Shown here one piece after another: positions 1 through 9,040 of a stretch of 64,000 nt of DNA (the first letter of the stretch is position 1; each line of letters begins with the position of its first letter). The DNA is from SAR92 clade bacterium H921. Its GTDB lineage: Bacteria; Pseudomonadota; Gammaproteobacteria; Pseudomonadales; Porticoccaceae. The stretch spans positions 310,001 to 374,000 of the forward strand of contig JAOALD010000003.1 in assembly GCA_025153755.1 (NCBI GenBank), given 5' to 3'. Position numbers and translations under genes: made by a program. Below the pieces are notes generated by a model. That model saw only the letters and a list, made by a program, of their open reading frames with translations. It searched no databases and was not told where the DNA came from.

Positions 1-176
1 AATAGTATCGCGATGAAGGTGGCTATGGTCAGGCCTGGTAGGCCAGCAATATCGACCAACCCGGTGAGCCCAAAAGTCTGGAAGCCCTCTAATAAGACAG
101 CACAGCCAAGACCTAGGTAATACCGAGCGACCAATAAAATAAGCTCAACCCCAGCTAAGCTATTTAGAATTATCAC
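1..176 (-). CDS. partial membrane protein, DoxX-like
   Basis: This reading frame runs off the left edge of the window, so only the N-terminal part is visible. From a GTG at 176 it reads as a hydrophobic protein with a motif of the form ELILLVARYYLGLG followed by a GFQ...GL...AGLPG stretch, which resembles the first membrane helix and the following loop of DoxX-family integral membrane proteins. The frame stays open upstream to an ATG at 335, adding 53 mostly polar, basic residues, so the true start is uncertain. Neither start has a strong ribosome binding site. The family assignment rests on a short stretch and is tentative. Confidence 0.4.
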   Translation of the reverse strand, partial: MIILNSLAGVELILLVARYYLGLGCAVLLEGFQTFGLTGLVDIAGLPGLTIATFIAIL

Positions 177-333
177 TAGCCTGATAAGTATAGGAATTAG
201 GACGTAAAAAATGCACTGAACATCTGGCCTAACAATTCTATTCACTTTTACGGGTCGTAAATCTATGCGGGCTAATGACCTCTCGAACTTGGTTAACTCA
301 ACACGCACGGTACTTTGAACCACGGAGGTGACC

Positions 334-417
334 ATGAAAAGTCAGAGACCCTTTTATCACTTTCCCTTTGAGTATTTTATCGACATGACTAACATAAGAG
401 TTTCTTATTATTGGTGA
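334..417 (+). CDS. possible 27-aa small ORF with strong Shine-Dalgarno
   Basis: A perfect Shine-Dalgarno GGAGG at 324-328 sits five bases before an ATG at 334, followed by 27 codons and a TGA at 415-417. The peptide is aromatic-rich (several Phe and Tyr) and matches nothing I recognise. It lies 84 bases upstream of folD on the same strand, so it could be a leader peptide or a small protein, or the Shine-Dalgarno may be a coincidence. It overlaps the upstream extension of the opposite-strand frame at the window edge. Confidence 0.25.
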   Translation: MKSQRPFYHFPFEYFIDMTNIRVSYYW

Positions 418-501
418 AATCAGCGAAAAAAGGTTGCGTTAATCCCTTTCCTTGCCTATGTTGTCGGCCGAAATAATTCTCAACTTTTTAAAGGTATTCA
501 C

Positions 502-1347
502 ATGTCCGCTTTGATTCTTGATGGCAAGTCACTCTCTGCAACAACTGAGGCTGACCTGAGTGAGCGCGTAGCCGCCCTGAAAGCAAAAAATGGTGGTCAA
601 GCGCCTATTTTGGCCACTATTTTAGTCGGTGGCGACCCAGCCTCGGCGACCTATGTGAAAATGAAGCAAAATGCCTGCAAACGCATTGGTATGGACAGTA
701 CCAAGGTGGAGATGGGAGAAGACACTACGACTGCACAGTTATTGGAGAAAATTCACCAATTAAATGCTAACCCAGATTGCCACGGGATTTTGCTTCAGCA
801 CCCAGTGCCCTCGCAGATTGATGAGCGGGCCTGTTTTGACGCTATCGCGTTAGAAAAAGATGTCGACGGCGTTACCTGTCTCGGTTTTGGTCGCATGGCC
901 ATGGGTGAAGAGGCCTTTGGCTCTGCCACACCACAGGGCATCATGCGCATTTTGGAAGCCTATAATATTGAACTGTCGGGCAAGCACGCCGTTGTCGTTG
1001 GCCGCAGTCCTATTCTGGGCAAACCAATGTCTCTGATGCTATTAAACGCCGATGCCACAGTGACTACTTGTCACTCGAGAACCAAGAATCTACCTGACCT
1101 TATTAGGCAGGCAGATATTTTGGTAGGTGCTGTGGGCCGACCTGAGTTTATTAAAGCCGAATGGATTAAAGACGGCGCAGTTGTGGTTGATGCCGGTTAC
1201 CACCCCGGCGGCCTCGGCGATATTGAGCTAGAACCTTTACTTGATCGAGCCAGTGCCTATACCCCAGTACCAGGCGGTGTTGGGCCCATGACGATTAACA
1301 CACTGATCCTGCAGTGCGTTGTCGCAGCAGAACGAAGTCTGGCCTAG
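502..1347 (+). CDS. folD: bifunctional methylenetetrahydrofolate dehydrogenase/cyclohydrolase
   Basis: FolD interconverts 5,10-methylene-THF, 5,10-methenyl-THF and 10-formyl-THF in the cytosol, using NADP, and feeds purine and formyl-methionine synthesis. The 281-residue length is close to the usual 280-290. The catalytic Tyr-x3-Lys is at residues 51-55, the substrate loop reads QHPVP around residue 100 (QLPLP in many homologues), a Rossmann segment [11 protein letters not shown] lies near 165-175, and the C-terminal signature [10 protein letters not shown] is intact near 255-265. The ATG is preceded by AAAGG at a normal distance. The gene stands alone, convergent with the crotonase-like gene downstream. 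Confidence 0.97.
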   Translation: MSALILDGKSLSATTEADLSERVAALKAKNGGQAPILATILVGGDPASATYVKMKQNACKRIGMDSTKVEMGEDTTTAQLLEKIHQLNANPDCHGILLQHPVPSQIDERACFDAIALEKDVDGVTCLGFGRMAMGEEAFGSATPQGIMRILEAYNIELSGKHAVVVGRSPILGKPMSLMLLNADATVTTCHSRTKNLPDLIRQADILVGAVGRPEFIKAEWIKDGAVVVDAGYHPGGLGDIELEPLLDRASAYTPVPGGVGPMTINTLILQCVVAAERSLA

Positions 1348-1365
1348 CTCTGAATCCACTTTAAT

Positions 1366-2118
1366 TTATGGCTTACTGCTGATTTTCGCCATCATGGCGG
1401 CAATAGAGTCTCGCGCATAGGGTTGATTTATCGACCAGATCTGCTCAGTGGTTTCCAGCTCCAGTATCTCTTTATGACTATTGGTACCGCCGGCCTTTCG
1501 CAAGGTTTGTTTAGTACGCAGTAATAGTTCTTTGGGCAGATCACGGATATGTGCGGTGAACGCAATAGCTTCCGCAACCAGACTATCAGCCTCGACACAT
1601 TTCCATGCCAGCCCCTTTTCAACTGCCTCTACGCCACTGACTGACTGGGAAAACAGCAGCATACCCGCCGCTGTGTTCCAATTCGCTAGCTGCCGCAACA
1701 TCCAAGTATTACCTCCGCCAGGGTGTAACCCGAGACCGAAGAAACGGGGCTCAAACCTCGCACTTTCAGTAACTATGCGTACATCACAACCCACAGCCAT
1801 GTTAAAACCCGCCCCCACAGCTGGACCATTAATAGCACCTATGGTGGGTAAGCTGCAGTTGGCGATACTTAAAAAACCACTGTATATAGCCTCCAGTACC
1901 GGTTGATTAGGAGTGAGATCTTTCAATTGCCCACCCGCGCAAAAGGCCTTGCCCACGCCAGTTACAATTAATGCCTTAACATCGGGATCCTGTTCAGCCT
2001 GTGCAACATAGTCAACAATCTGCCTGCAGACCTCGAGAGTGAGCATATTTCGTTTGTCGGGATTATTTAGCGTTAATAGAGCGATATTGTCACGAATTTC
2101 AAACAGTACTAAAGCCAT
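1366..2118 (-). CDS. enoyl-CoA hydratase/isomerase family protein lacking catalytic Glu pair
   Basis: This 250-residue protein has the crotonase fold: the CoA-binding segment around AFCAGGQLKDL (about residues 60-70) and the oxyanion-hole region GPAVGAGFNMAVGCD (about 100-115). In rat mitochondrial hydratase the two catalytic glutamates lie in GGGCELAM and QPEI. Here the aligned positions carry Asn (GAGFNMAV) and Phe (FEPRFFGLGL), so classical hydratase chemistry is unlikely. Related crotonase-fold enzymes act as isomerases, dehalogenases or thioesterases, and the substrate cannot be told from sequence. I chose the ATG at 2118 because AAAGGA lies seven bases upstream. The in-frame TTG six bases earlier nearly touches that site. 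Confidence 0.85.
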   Translation of the reverse strand: MALVLFEIRDNIALLTLNNPDKRNMLTLEVCRQIVDYVAQAEQDPDVKALIVTGVGKAFCAGGQLKDLTPNQPVLEAIYSGFLSIANCSLPTIGAINGPAVGAGFNMAVGCDVRIVTESARFEPRFFGLGLHPGGGNTWMLRQLANWNTAAGMLLFSQSVSGVEAVEKGLAWKCVEADSLVAEAIAFTAHIRDLPKELLLRTKQTLRKAGGTNSHKEILELETTEQIWSINQPYARDSIAAMMAKISSKP

Positions 2119-2201
2119 CTTCAAGTCCTTTAAATTTTATTGACGCAAGGATACCATTAGCCCAATCGCTAATGAATCAGCTAATAAGACAGGTGTTAAT
2201 A

Positions 2202-2936
2202 ATGTTCCACTCAAAACAGCTGGTTGCCCATCGTGGCTATCAGGCTAAGTATCCGGAAAACACTGTGCTGTCGCTCAATAAAGCGATTGGCGCTGGTGCT
2301 CGTTTCATCGAGTTAGATGTACAGTTTAGCCTAGACCAACTGCCAATCATCTATCATGACACCAACCTCAGGCGTGTCAGTGGCGCTGATGTAGAGATCG
2401 CCAAAACCTCCAGAGCACAACTGCTCAGTTATGCGGCCTATGAACCTGCACGACATGGTAAGCATTTTATTGAAGAACCAATATCACCATTGGAATCCCT
2501 GGTGCAGATATTGCAGAACCACCCAAAGGTTACCGCCTTTGTTGAACTCAAAGACGAGTCCATCGCCCATTGCGGTCGAGAAATTATCACGGAATCTGTG
2601 TCTTCGATACTGGCCCCGGTAATGAACCAAGTAGTCATTATGAGTTTCGATTATCAGCTCGCAGTGGCATCACGCGAGGCCGAATGGCCTCTGGTAGGAG
2701 TCGTTCTTCGTAACTGGTCCGACTTAGATCATCCATTAGTGATTCGAGCGCGGCCGGATTACATCTATGTAGACCATAAATTAGTACCAGCAGGTTTCAA
2801 TCGAGATAGCGCCCAGCAACTTAAAAATTGTAAGCTAGTGACCTACGAGGTGGGCAACAAGGAATTGGGGCGAGAACTTCTAGACCGTGGCGTAGATATG
2901 CTGGAAACCTTCGACATTGCCCAACTGTTAACCTAA
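2202..2936 (+). CDS. glycerophosphodiester phosphodiesterase
   Basis: The enzyme hydrolyses glycerophosphodiesters to glycerol-3-phosphate and an alcohol. The protein has no signal peptide, so it should be cytosolic like UgpQ. The GDPD signature is complete: His-Arg-Gly at residues 10-12, a metal-binding ELD motif near residue 39, and the second catalytic His in HDTNLRR near residue 53. ELKDE appears further on, as expected for this TIM barrel. The frame extends ten codons upstream to an ATG at 2172, but only the ATG at 2202 has a suitably spaced AGG, and the HRG motif then sits at the usual distance from the N terminus. A strong bidirectional terminator follows. Confidence 0.93.
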   Translation: MFHSKQLVAHRGYQAKYPENTVLSLNKAIGAGARFIELDVQFSLDQLPIIYHDTNLRRVSGADVEIAKTSRAQLLSYAAYEPARHGKHFIEEPISPLESLVQILQNHPKVTAFVELKDESIAHCGREIITESVSSILAPVMNQVVIMSFDYQLAVASREAEWPLVGVVLRNWSDLDHPLVIRARPDYIYVDHKLVPAGFNRDSAQQLKNCKLVTYEVGNKELGRELLDRGVDMLETFDIAQLLT

Positions 2937-2960
2937 TTTGCCTGTACTGGCAACTATGAT

Positions 2961-2984
2961 AAAAGGCGCCCCGGGGCGCCTTTT
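2961..2984. terminator. bidirectional intrinsic terminator
   Basis: A perfect 24-base palindrome with arms AAAAGGCGCCCC and GGGGCGCCTTTT lies between the convergent GDPD gene (stop at 2936) and the membrane protein gene (stop at 3000). The run of T on either strand after the GC-rich stem suits termination in both directions. Confidence 0.9.
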
Positions 2985-2999
2985 AAGTAACCAGCAGAC

Positions 3000-3404
3000 T
3001 CACTTTTTAACAGGTACCCAGATTGGAAGGATTATAACCAGCAGTGCTGCCAGTAGCATAATCGAGAACGCCGGCGTATTCATAAATGAGGGAGCCTCAG
3101 CATTGTAAGTGGCAACAAAACTAGCCGCTGCGGGGCTGATCTCGGTACCGCTATCTCTCAGCATAGCGAACGCTTTACTGGTATTGATAAATATAGTTTG
3201 AGCTGTCATCAAGAAAAAGCTATTCACAGCCATCACACTGAGACCAAAGACCGATAGAATTACCTTCGCAAGCATATTGGCGCCTTTGTCCATAGCGACA
3301 GTTGCCCACCGCGATGCAAGCCAAATAGCAAAAATACCTACTAATCCATTGATAGCGCTAGAAATTCTAAGTGTTGCAAATGTTGACCAGATTTCGCTTT
3401 CCAT
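3000..3404 (-). CDS. unknown membrane protein, about three helices
   Basis: I do not recognise this 134-residue protein. It has hydrophobic segments at about residues 16-34, 46-68 and 110-130, the last running into a short basic tail ending VKK. The stretch between the second and third segments (about 70-108) is polar and is probably exposed. It lies 75 bases downstream of cysS on the same strand and ends at the bidirectional terminator. The initiator ATG at 3404 is preceded by AAAGGGG, a good ribosome binding site. Confidence 0.75.
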   Translation of the reverse strand: MESEIWSTFATLRISSAINGLVGIFAIWLASRWATVAMDKGANMLAKVILSVFGLSVMAVNSFFLMTAQTIFINTSKAFAMLRDSGTEISPAAASFVATYNAEAPSFMNTPAFSIMLLAALLVIILPIWVPVKK

Positions 3405-3479
3405 TATGTACCCCTTTTATTTTAATAATTAATATTTGAAAAAAAATACTAACACATAAGTGAATAGCTAATTAATATT

Positions 3480-4850
3480 TTATACCCGTCGCCAGATGGT
3501 TCCCTCTCGATTATCTTCAAGCACCACTCCCAGACCCAGTAAGTCCTGACGTACCTGATCGGCGCCGGCATAGTCCTTATTCTCTTTCGCTTGCTTGCGC
3601 TTTGCAATAAGTGACTCGATGTCTTCGGCGCTAATATCACCATCCCCGCGCGCCAGCGTAAACCAGTTTTCTGGATCCTGATATAAAAGTCCCATGAGTC
3701 CGGCCAAACCCATCAACTCAGACTGTAACGCTTCCCTGGCTGCGCCAGTGGCAGCATGCATCTGCTTTGCCAGTCGATATAACTCACTTATCGCCACGGG
3801 GCTATTGAGGTCATCTAACAATGCTTTAAAGCCCGGGCTATCGTAGTTAATCACTGGAATCATAGACTTCTGACCTCGCAAGAAGCCATAGAGTGTGTCC
3901 AAAGACCGCCAGGCACTATCGAGCAGATCTTTACTAAATTGTTGCTCAGAGCGATAGTGAGCAGACAGCAATACGTAGCGCAGTACCTCACCTGGATACT
4001 GATCTAGTAGGTCGTTAACCATGCGGAAATTGCCCAGAGATTTGGACATTTTTTCCCCTTCAATATTTATAAAGCCATTGTGGAGCCAGTAATTGGCAAA
4101 CGGTTTGCCGTCGTGAGCGCAGCAACTCTGAGCTATCTCGTTTTCATGGTGGGGAAAGATCAGATCCTGACCACCAGCGTGAATATCAATGGTTTCGCCG
4201 AGATGTTTTTCGATCATGGCCGAGCATTCAAGATGCCATCCAGGGCGCCCTCTCCCCCATGGGCTATCCCAACCTGGCTCATTATCTGCCGATGGCTTCC
4301 ACAATATAAAGTCACCTGCGTACTGCTTGTATGAGGCTACGTCAACTCGGGCACCGGCAAGCATATCGTCCAGCGACCGACCAGAGAGCTTGCCATAATC
4401 TGACATAGACTTAACAGCGAATAGCACATTGCCTTCAGCTACATAGGCGTGACCCTTAGCAACCAAGCGTTCGACCATACCAATCATTTCTGGGATATGT
4501 TGAGTGGCATAGGGCACAATCGTTGGCTCAAGGTTATTAAGAGCCGCCATATCTTCAAAATAAGCCTGAGCGTAGCGATTAGAGAGAACTGCAATATCCT
4601 CACCTAAGTCTGCCGCTGTATTCATTATTTTGTCATCAATATCGGTTATATTGCGCGCGTATTGCACATTAGGATAAAGGCTCTGCAACAGCCTAAAAAG
4701 CGTGTCAAATACCACCGCAGGACGCGCATTGCCAATATGAACGCGGTTATAAACAGTGGGGCCGCAGACATACATAGTAATTCGCTGCGGGTCTAACGGC
4801 GCGAATGGCTGTTTGGTTCTAGATAAGGTGTTGTACAGAACTAAACTCAT
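3480..4850 (-). CDS. cysS: cysteinyl-tRNA synthetase
   Basis: This class I aminoacyl-tRNA synthetase charges tRNA-Cys. With the ATG at 4850 the protein has 456 residues, close to the E. coli 461. The zinc ligand Cys29 lies in the CGPTVY motif, the HIGH-type motif HIGN is at residues 38-41, a GWHLECSAM zinc-site segment lies near residue 210, HHENE near 240, and KMSKS near 266. A TTG twelve bases upstream extends the frame, but it would overlap the Shine-Dalgarno GGAAG that serves this ATG and the end of glnS. The start is two bases after the glnS stop, so glnS and cysS are co-transcribed and probably translationally coupled. Confidence 0.97.
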   Translation of the reverse strand: MSLVLYNTLSRTKQPFAPLDPQRITMYVCGPTVYNRVHIGNARPAVVFDTLFRLLQSLYPNVQYARNITDIDDKIMNTAADLGEDIAVLSNRYAQAYFEDMAALNNLEPTIVPYATQHIPEMIGMVERLVAKGHAYVAEGNVLFAVKSMSDYGKLSGRSLDDMLAGARVDVASYKQYAGDFILWKPSADNEPGWDSPWGRGRPGWHLECSAMIEKHLGETIDIHAGGQDLIFPHHENEIAQSCCAHDGKPFANYWLHNGFINIEGEKMSKSLGNFRMVNDLLDQYPGEVLRYVLLSAHYRSEQQFSKDLLDSAWRSLDTLYGFLRGQKSMIPVINYDSPGFKALLDDLNSPVAISELYRLAKQMHAATGAAREALQSELMGLAGLMGLLYQDPENWFTLARGDGDISAEDIESLIAKRKQAKENKDYAGADQVRQDLLGLGVVLEDNREGTIWRRV

Positions 4851-4852
4851 TG

Positions 4853-6511
4853 TCACTTCCAATTATCTCGCAGACCAATGGTGCAATTAAAAACTAAACC
4901 CTGACTTACGCTATCACGGATAAAATACCCTTCACGCTCAAACTGGTAATGATCTTCAGTCACGGCATTAGCGAGCCCTGCTTCGACTTTACAGCCTGAG
5001 ATAACCGTCAATGATTGAGGGTTAATATGCTCAAGAAAGCTGCTCTCGCCTGCATCTGGGGCCGCTACACTAAACAGGCGATCGTATAACTGTACCGTGC
5101 AGTCTGCACTGTCAGACGCAGAGACCCAGTGCACCACGCCACGGGCCTTAATACCCTCAGGGGCGTCTCGGCCAACTGTATCTGGGACTACCGCACCAAC
5201 GACTTCAATAATGTCGCCAGCATCATTTCTAATGATCTCATCAGCGCGAATAATATAGGCACTGCGCAGACGGACATAGTCTCCAATAACTAGGCGTTTG
5301 AATTTTTTACGCGACAAAGTTGTGTCTTCGCTAAAGTCATTCCGGTCAATGTAGATCTGTCTACCAAATGGCAATGTACGTTCACCCAGATCGTCGCGAT
5401 TAGGGTGCCCTGCCACTACAAAGGCTTCACTCTTACCCGCGTCATAATTGGCTAATGTCACAAGCAATGGCCTGAGAACACACATTGCACGGCGGGCATT
5501 ATTGTTGAGGTCATCGCGAATAAAGTGCTCAAACTGGGCCATATCCACAACGCCATCGGTTTTCGCAACCGCCAAACTGTCACAGAACTCACGGATTGAT
5601 GAGGCGGTAACCCCGCGACGACGCAGACCAGAAATAGTTGGCATGCGCGGATCATTCCAGCCCTCGACATGGTTTTCATCAACGAGCTGTTTAAGCTTGC
5701 GCTTGCTGGTTACGGTGTAATTTAGATTCAGACGACCAAATTCATACTGTCGCGGCTGGGATGGCAACGGCAAGTTAGCCACAAACCACTCATAAAGCGG
5801 GCGGTTGGCAGCAAACTCCAAGGTACACACAGAGTGGGTAACACCCTCGATAGCATCCTCCTGACCATGGGCAAAGTCATAGGACGGATAAATATTCCAA
5901 GCATCGCCTGTACGCTGGTGTGCCATATTTTTGATGCGATACATCACTGGATCACGCATATTAATATTGGGCGAGGCCATATCGATTTTAGCGCGCAATG
6001 TCATGGCGCCCTCGTCTACCGAACCTACTCTCATCTGTTCAAGTAGCGCGAGACTCTCACTCGGAGGTCGATCACGGTAGGGGCTGTTTTGGCCTACCTC
6101 AGTTAAAGTACCACGATACTCCCGCATCTGCTCTGCATCTAATTCACAGACATAGGCTTTTTCTTCGTTAATGAGGTACTGCGCCCATATATACAACTGG
6201 TCGAAGTAGTTAGACGCGTAGCAGATATCACCATGCCAATGAAAACCCAGCCAGCGAACATCTTCAATAATCGCATTAACGTATTCATCATCTTCTTTGT
6301 CAGGATTGGTGTCATCAAAACGCAGATTGCAAACGCCGCCATTGTCTTCGGCTAGCCCAAAATTAACACAGATCGACTTAGCATGGCCTATATGCAAATA
6401 GCCATTGGGCTCAGGTGGAAAGCGAGTTATTACCTTGGTGACATGGCCAGCTTCAAGATCAGCATTAATAACCTGCTGGATAAAATTAACGGGTTTTTCT
6501 GTATCAGTCAT
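4853..6511 (-). CDS. glnS: glutaminyl-tRNA synthetase
   Basis: GlnRS charges tRNA-Gln directly. Its presence fits a gammaproteobacterium. The 552 residues match E. coli GlnRS (554). The HIGH motif is at residues 40-43, the segment RFDDTNP follows, and the KMSKS-equivalent VTSKRKL lies near residue 265. The C-terminal half contains the beta-barrel anticodon-binding region, with [12 protein letters not shown] at its start. It is the first gene of a two-gene operon with cysS and is divergent from ppiB across a 171-base intergenic region that must carry both promoters. Confidence 0.97.
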   Translation of the reverse strand: MTDTEKPVNFIQQVINADLEAGHVTKVITRFPPEPNGYLHIGHAKSICVNFGLAEDNGGVCNLRFDDTNPDKEDDEYVNAIIEDVRWLGFHWHGDICYASNYFDQLYIWAQYLINEEKAYVCELDAEQMREYRGTLTEVGQNSPYRDRPPSESLALLEQMRVGSVDEGAMTLRAKIDMASPNINMRDPVMYRIKNMAHQRTGDAWNIYPSYDFAHGQEDAIEGVTHSVCTLEFAANRPLYEWFVANLPLPSQPRQYEFGRLNLNYTVTSKRKLKQLVDENHVEGWNDPRMPTISGLRRRGVTASSIREFCDSLAVAKTDGVVDMAQFEHFIRDDLNNNARRAMCVLRPLLVTLANYDAGKSEAFVVAGHPNRDDLGERTLPFGRQIYIDRNDFSEDTTLSRKKFKRLVIGDYVRLRSAYIIRADEIIRNDAGDIIEVVGAVVPDTVGRDAPEGIKARGVVHWVSASDSADCTVQLYDRLFSVAAPDAGESSFLEHINPQSLTVISGCKVEAGLANAVTEDHYQFEREGYFIRDSVSQGLVFNCTIGLRDNWK

Positions 6512-6682
6512 AGATAAAAGTCGGGCCAGCTTAGTAAGGTCGAGATTATAGCCTCAGCCATCGAAGCAATAAACAAAAAGCCAGTATAAAGCCCTAAAAT
6601 CACAAACATTGGTTTAAATCTAAACAGTTACAAACTAAAATACGCCTAGAACTGTCACAGACTATTTATTTAAGGATTAACA

Positions 6683-7192
6683 ATGATTACATTCCGCACC
6701 AACATGGGCGACTTCTCTATTGAGCTGGACTTCGACAAGGCACCGGTTACAGCTGCTAATTTTTTACAATACGCGGTAGACGACTATTACACCGGTACCA
6801 TCTTTCACCGAGTGATTAACGGGTTTATGGTTCAGGGCGGCGGTATGAATACCGACATGTCGCAAAAAGAAACGCGAGACTGTATAGAAAATGAGGCCGA
6901 CAACGGACTTAAGAATGAAATAGGTACCCTTGCAATGGCACGCACCGGCGAACCTCATTCAGCTTCATCTCAGTTCTTCATAAATGTGGCGGATAATAGC
7001 TTCTTGAACCATAGCGGCAAAAATATGCAGGGCTGGGGCTATGCGGTATTTGGCAAGGTAGTTGACGGCATGGATATTATTGAAAACATTAAAACTGTTG
7101 CTACAGGTAATCACGGCGGCCATGGCGATGTGCCAATAGAAACAATTGAGATTACTGAAACAGTAGTTAGCGAAGAGTACGCGGCTAAATAG
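6683..7192 (+). CDS. ppiB: peptidyl-prolyl cis-trans isomerase B (cyclophilin)
   Basis: A cytosolic cyclophilin that speeds proline isomerisation during protein folding. The 169 residues lack a signal peptide and match PpiB rather than the periplasmic PpiA. The active-site Arg lies in [15 protein letters not shown] (about residues 37-52), and SASSQFFIN (about 94-102) carries the conserved Gln and Phe. The ATG follows AAGGA with an eight-base spacer. The gene ends eight bases before lpxH, the same order as in E. coli and pseudomonads. Confidence 0.97.
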   Translation: MITFRTNMGDFSIELDFDKAPVTAANFLQYAVDDYYTGTIFHRVINGFMVQGGGMNTDMSQKETRDCIENEADNGLKNEIGTLAMARTGEPHSASSQFFINVADNSFLNHSGKNMQGWGYAVFGKVVDGMDIIENIKTVATGNHGGHGDVPIETIEITETVVSEEYAAK

Positions 7193-7200
7193 CGCACCCT

Positions 7201-7926
7201 ATGCCTGTCCTGTTTATATCAGACTTGCATCTTTCTCCCGAGCGCCCGGCAATTTCCCGGGCGTTTTTGATTTTTCTGCAACAGCGAGCTGCCTCGGCCA
7301 GTGCACTGTATATTCTTGGCGATCTGTTTGAGGCTTGGGTTGGTGACGATGACCCAACCGACCTATCCTTGGACATCCAACGAGCCCTGCGATCACTAAC
7401 TGATTCAGGTGTACCTGTATTCGTTCAACACGGCAATCGCGATTTTCTGCTCGGCAGACGATTCCTGAACAATACCGGAGCCACCCTACTTAGAGATGAG
7501 CATGTCATCGACCATCATGGCCATCGCGCACTAGTTATGCACGGCGATTCTCTTTGTACCGATGATGTTGACTACCAACGTTTTAGGCGCAAGGCTCGCA
7601 ACCCTATCTATCGCTGGTTGATCGGGCGTCTGCCTCTGAGGCGCCGGCAAAATCTAGCCCGTGATTGGCGTGCCAAAAGTATGGCAGCGAATAGTAATAA
7701 GGCTAGTTCTATAATGGATGTCAACCAAGGGGCAGTCACCCGAGTAATGGGCCGTCATAGTGTAGATACGCTCATCCACGGTCATACTCACAGGCCTGAT
7801 CGCCATCCGATAGGAAATGGTGAACGTATTGTACTAGGCGACTGGGAGGCCTATGGTTGGGTTTTGACTCTGGATACCAATGGCTATAACTTGGAGCGTT
7901 TCACTATTGATGGGTTCAATAACTAA
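7201..7926 (+). CDS. lpxH: UDP-2,3-diacylglucosamine diphosphatase
   Basis: LpxH hydrolyses UDP-2,3-diacylglucosamine to lipid X and UMP, the fourth step of lipid A synthesis, at the inner face of the inner membrane. The calcineurin-type metal site is complete: Asp8 and His10 in SDLHLS, Asp in ILGDLFEAW near residue 41, HGNRDF near 79, MHGDSL near 114, and HGHTHRP near 195. The 241 residues match E. coli LpxH (240). Codons 15-24 coincide with a terminator-like hairpin described separately. Confidence 0.96.
   Translation: MPVLFISDLHLSPERPAISRAFLIFLQQRAASASALYILGDLFEAWVGDDDPTDLSLDIQRALRSLTDSGVPVFVQHGNRDFLLGRRFLNNTGATLLRDEHVIDHHGHRALVMHGDSLCTDDVDYQRFRRKARNPIYRWLIGRLPLRRRQNLARDWRAKSMAANSNKASSIMDVNQGAVTRVMGRHSVDTLIHGHTHRPDRHPIGNGERIVLGDWEAYGWVLTLDTNGYNLERFTIDGFNN
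7243..7275 (+). terminator. terminator-like hairpin inside lpxH 5' coding region
   Basis: Arms CGCCCGG (7243-7249) and CCGGGCG (7257-7263) enclose a seven-base loop and are followed by TTTTTGATTTTT. It has the full form of an intrinsic terminator and lies 50 bases after the ppiB stop, yet within the lpxH reading frame, whose essential DxH motif is encoded upstream of it. It may act as a partial terminator or attenuator between ppiB and lpxH when lpxH is poorly translated. The effect is inferred from sequence only. Confidence 0.5.
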
Positions 7927-7993
7927 ACGCTGACAATAGACTAATTACACAGTATTATTTAACACTCAATCACATCGTTTCAGGATTTTAATA

Positions 7994-8671
7994 ATGGATA
8001 GCAAGCAATACGGTACTAAAACAGCAACTCGCGGCATTGAAAGCACCGCTTTAAGCCCAGAAGTCAGCAAGGTTTTGCGTAGCACGTACCTGCTACTGGC
8101 CACCACCGTTGCCTTTAGTGCATTGATGTCAGGGGTTTCAATGGCCATGAATGTACCCTACTTTGGCCTGTGGACATTGCTACCCTATTTTTTATGCCTG
8201 TGGATGACAGAAAAGAACAAAAATAATAGCACTGGCTTACTCTGGGTATTTGCGCTGACCGGTTGGTTGGGCTTCACTCTCGGACCATTCCTCAACATGT
8301 TTCTCGCTTCTAGAGGTGCGGAGCCCATTATGATGGCACTGGGTTCAACGGCACTAATATTCTTTGCCGCATCTGCCTACGTTTTGACGACCAGAAAGAA
8401 TCTTAATTTTATGACAGGTTTCTTGATGACAGGCATGCTAGTTGCGTTTATAGCGGCCATAGCGAACTATTTCCTGCAGATACCTGCGCTTGCTCTAACC
8501 GTAAGCGCCGTTTTTGCATCTTTGTCAGCTGGTATCATCATGTGGCAGACCAGTGCCATCATCCATGGCGGTGAGCGTAATTATATTTCCGCCACAGTGA
8601 CGTTATTTGTAATGATCTACAACCTGTTCTTAAGTCTGTTGCAGATCTTTGGCATTATGGGCGACGACTAG
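7994..8671 (+). CDS. BI-1/YccA family inner-membrane protein
   Basis: This is a seven-helix integral membrane protein of the Bax inhibitor-1 family, which includes E. coli YccA (an FtsH modulator) and YbhL. The 225-residue length is typical. About 45 N-terminal residues precede the first helix, as in YccA, and hydrophobic segments follow through the C terminus, which ends in an acidic GDD tail of the kind seen in the family. The closest named relative seems to be YccA, but the sequence alone does not separate the subgroups. The ATG follows AGGA at a good distance, and a strong terminator follows the gene. Confidence 0.88.
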   Translation: MDSKQYGTKTATRGIESTALSPEVSKVLRSTYLLLATTVAFSALMSGVSMAMNVPYFGLWTLLPYFLCLWMTEKNKNNSTGLLWVFALTGWLGFTLGPFLNMFLASRGAEPIMMALGSTALIFFAASAYVLTTRKNLNFMTGFLMTGMLVAFIAAIANYFLQIPALALTVSAVFASLSAGIIMWQTSAIIHGGERNYISATVTLFVMIYNLFLSLLQIFGIMGDD

Positions 8672-8691
8672 AACTGGTTTATACCTCAGCG

Positions 8692-8720
8692 AAAGCCCTG
8701 TTTAATCACAGGGCTTTTTT
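8692..8720 (+). terminator. intrinsic terminator after the BI-1 gene
   Basis: Nine-base arms AAAGCCCTG and CAGGGCTTT around an eight-base loop end in a T run. The structure begins 20 bases after the BI-1 stop and ends 17 bases before the tusE start, so it separates the two transcription units. Confidence 0.9.
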
Positions 8721-8737
8721 AATGACATCAAAATATC

Positions 8738-9040
8738 ATGATTACAGACGCTAACTATCTCACTAATCTGCCAGACTGGAGTGTGGATCATGCTCTGGCT
8801 TCAGCGGCGCAAAACCATGTTGTTCTTGACCCCGAACATATTGAGATTTTGCAGGTGGCAAGAGCATTCTATGACTCCTACGGCTTTTCACCCTCCATGC
8901 GCCCACTGTGTAAAACCGTTACTGCGAGTCTCGGCATAGAGAAAGGTCGCAGTGTTTACCTCAACCAAAAATTCCCAGGTAGCCCCGCTAAATTAATTGC
9001 CCAATTAGCTGGACTACCGGTACCTAAAAATTGCCTATGA
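8738..9040 (+). CDS. tusE: TusE/DsrC family sulfur-carrier protein
   Basis: TusE accepts persulfide sulfur from TusBCD and passes it to MnmA for 2-thiolation of U34 in tRNAs for Glu, Gln and Lys. The 100-residue protein has the family core with WSVDHA, YDSYGFSPSMRPL and the C-terminal GLPVPKNCL, whose penultimate Cys is the sulfur carrier. It lacks the extra Cys ten residues upstream that marks true DsrC of dissimilatory sulfur metabolism. No tusBCD is visible in the window. The stop overlaps the phhB start in ATGA, so expression is coupled to the next genes. Confidence 0.92.
   Translation: MITDANYLTNLPDWSVDHALASAAQNHVVLDPEHIEILQVARAFYDSYGFSPSMRPLCKTVTASLGIEKGRSVYLNQKFPGSPAKLIAQLAGLPVPKNCL

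Noticed and set aside
1481-1906. 141-codon + strand frame antisense to the crotonase-like gene
   Set aside because: Composition is rich in Ser, Pro and Ala as expected for a shadow frame, and the opposite strand carries a clear protein family.
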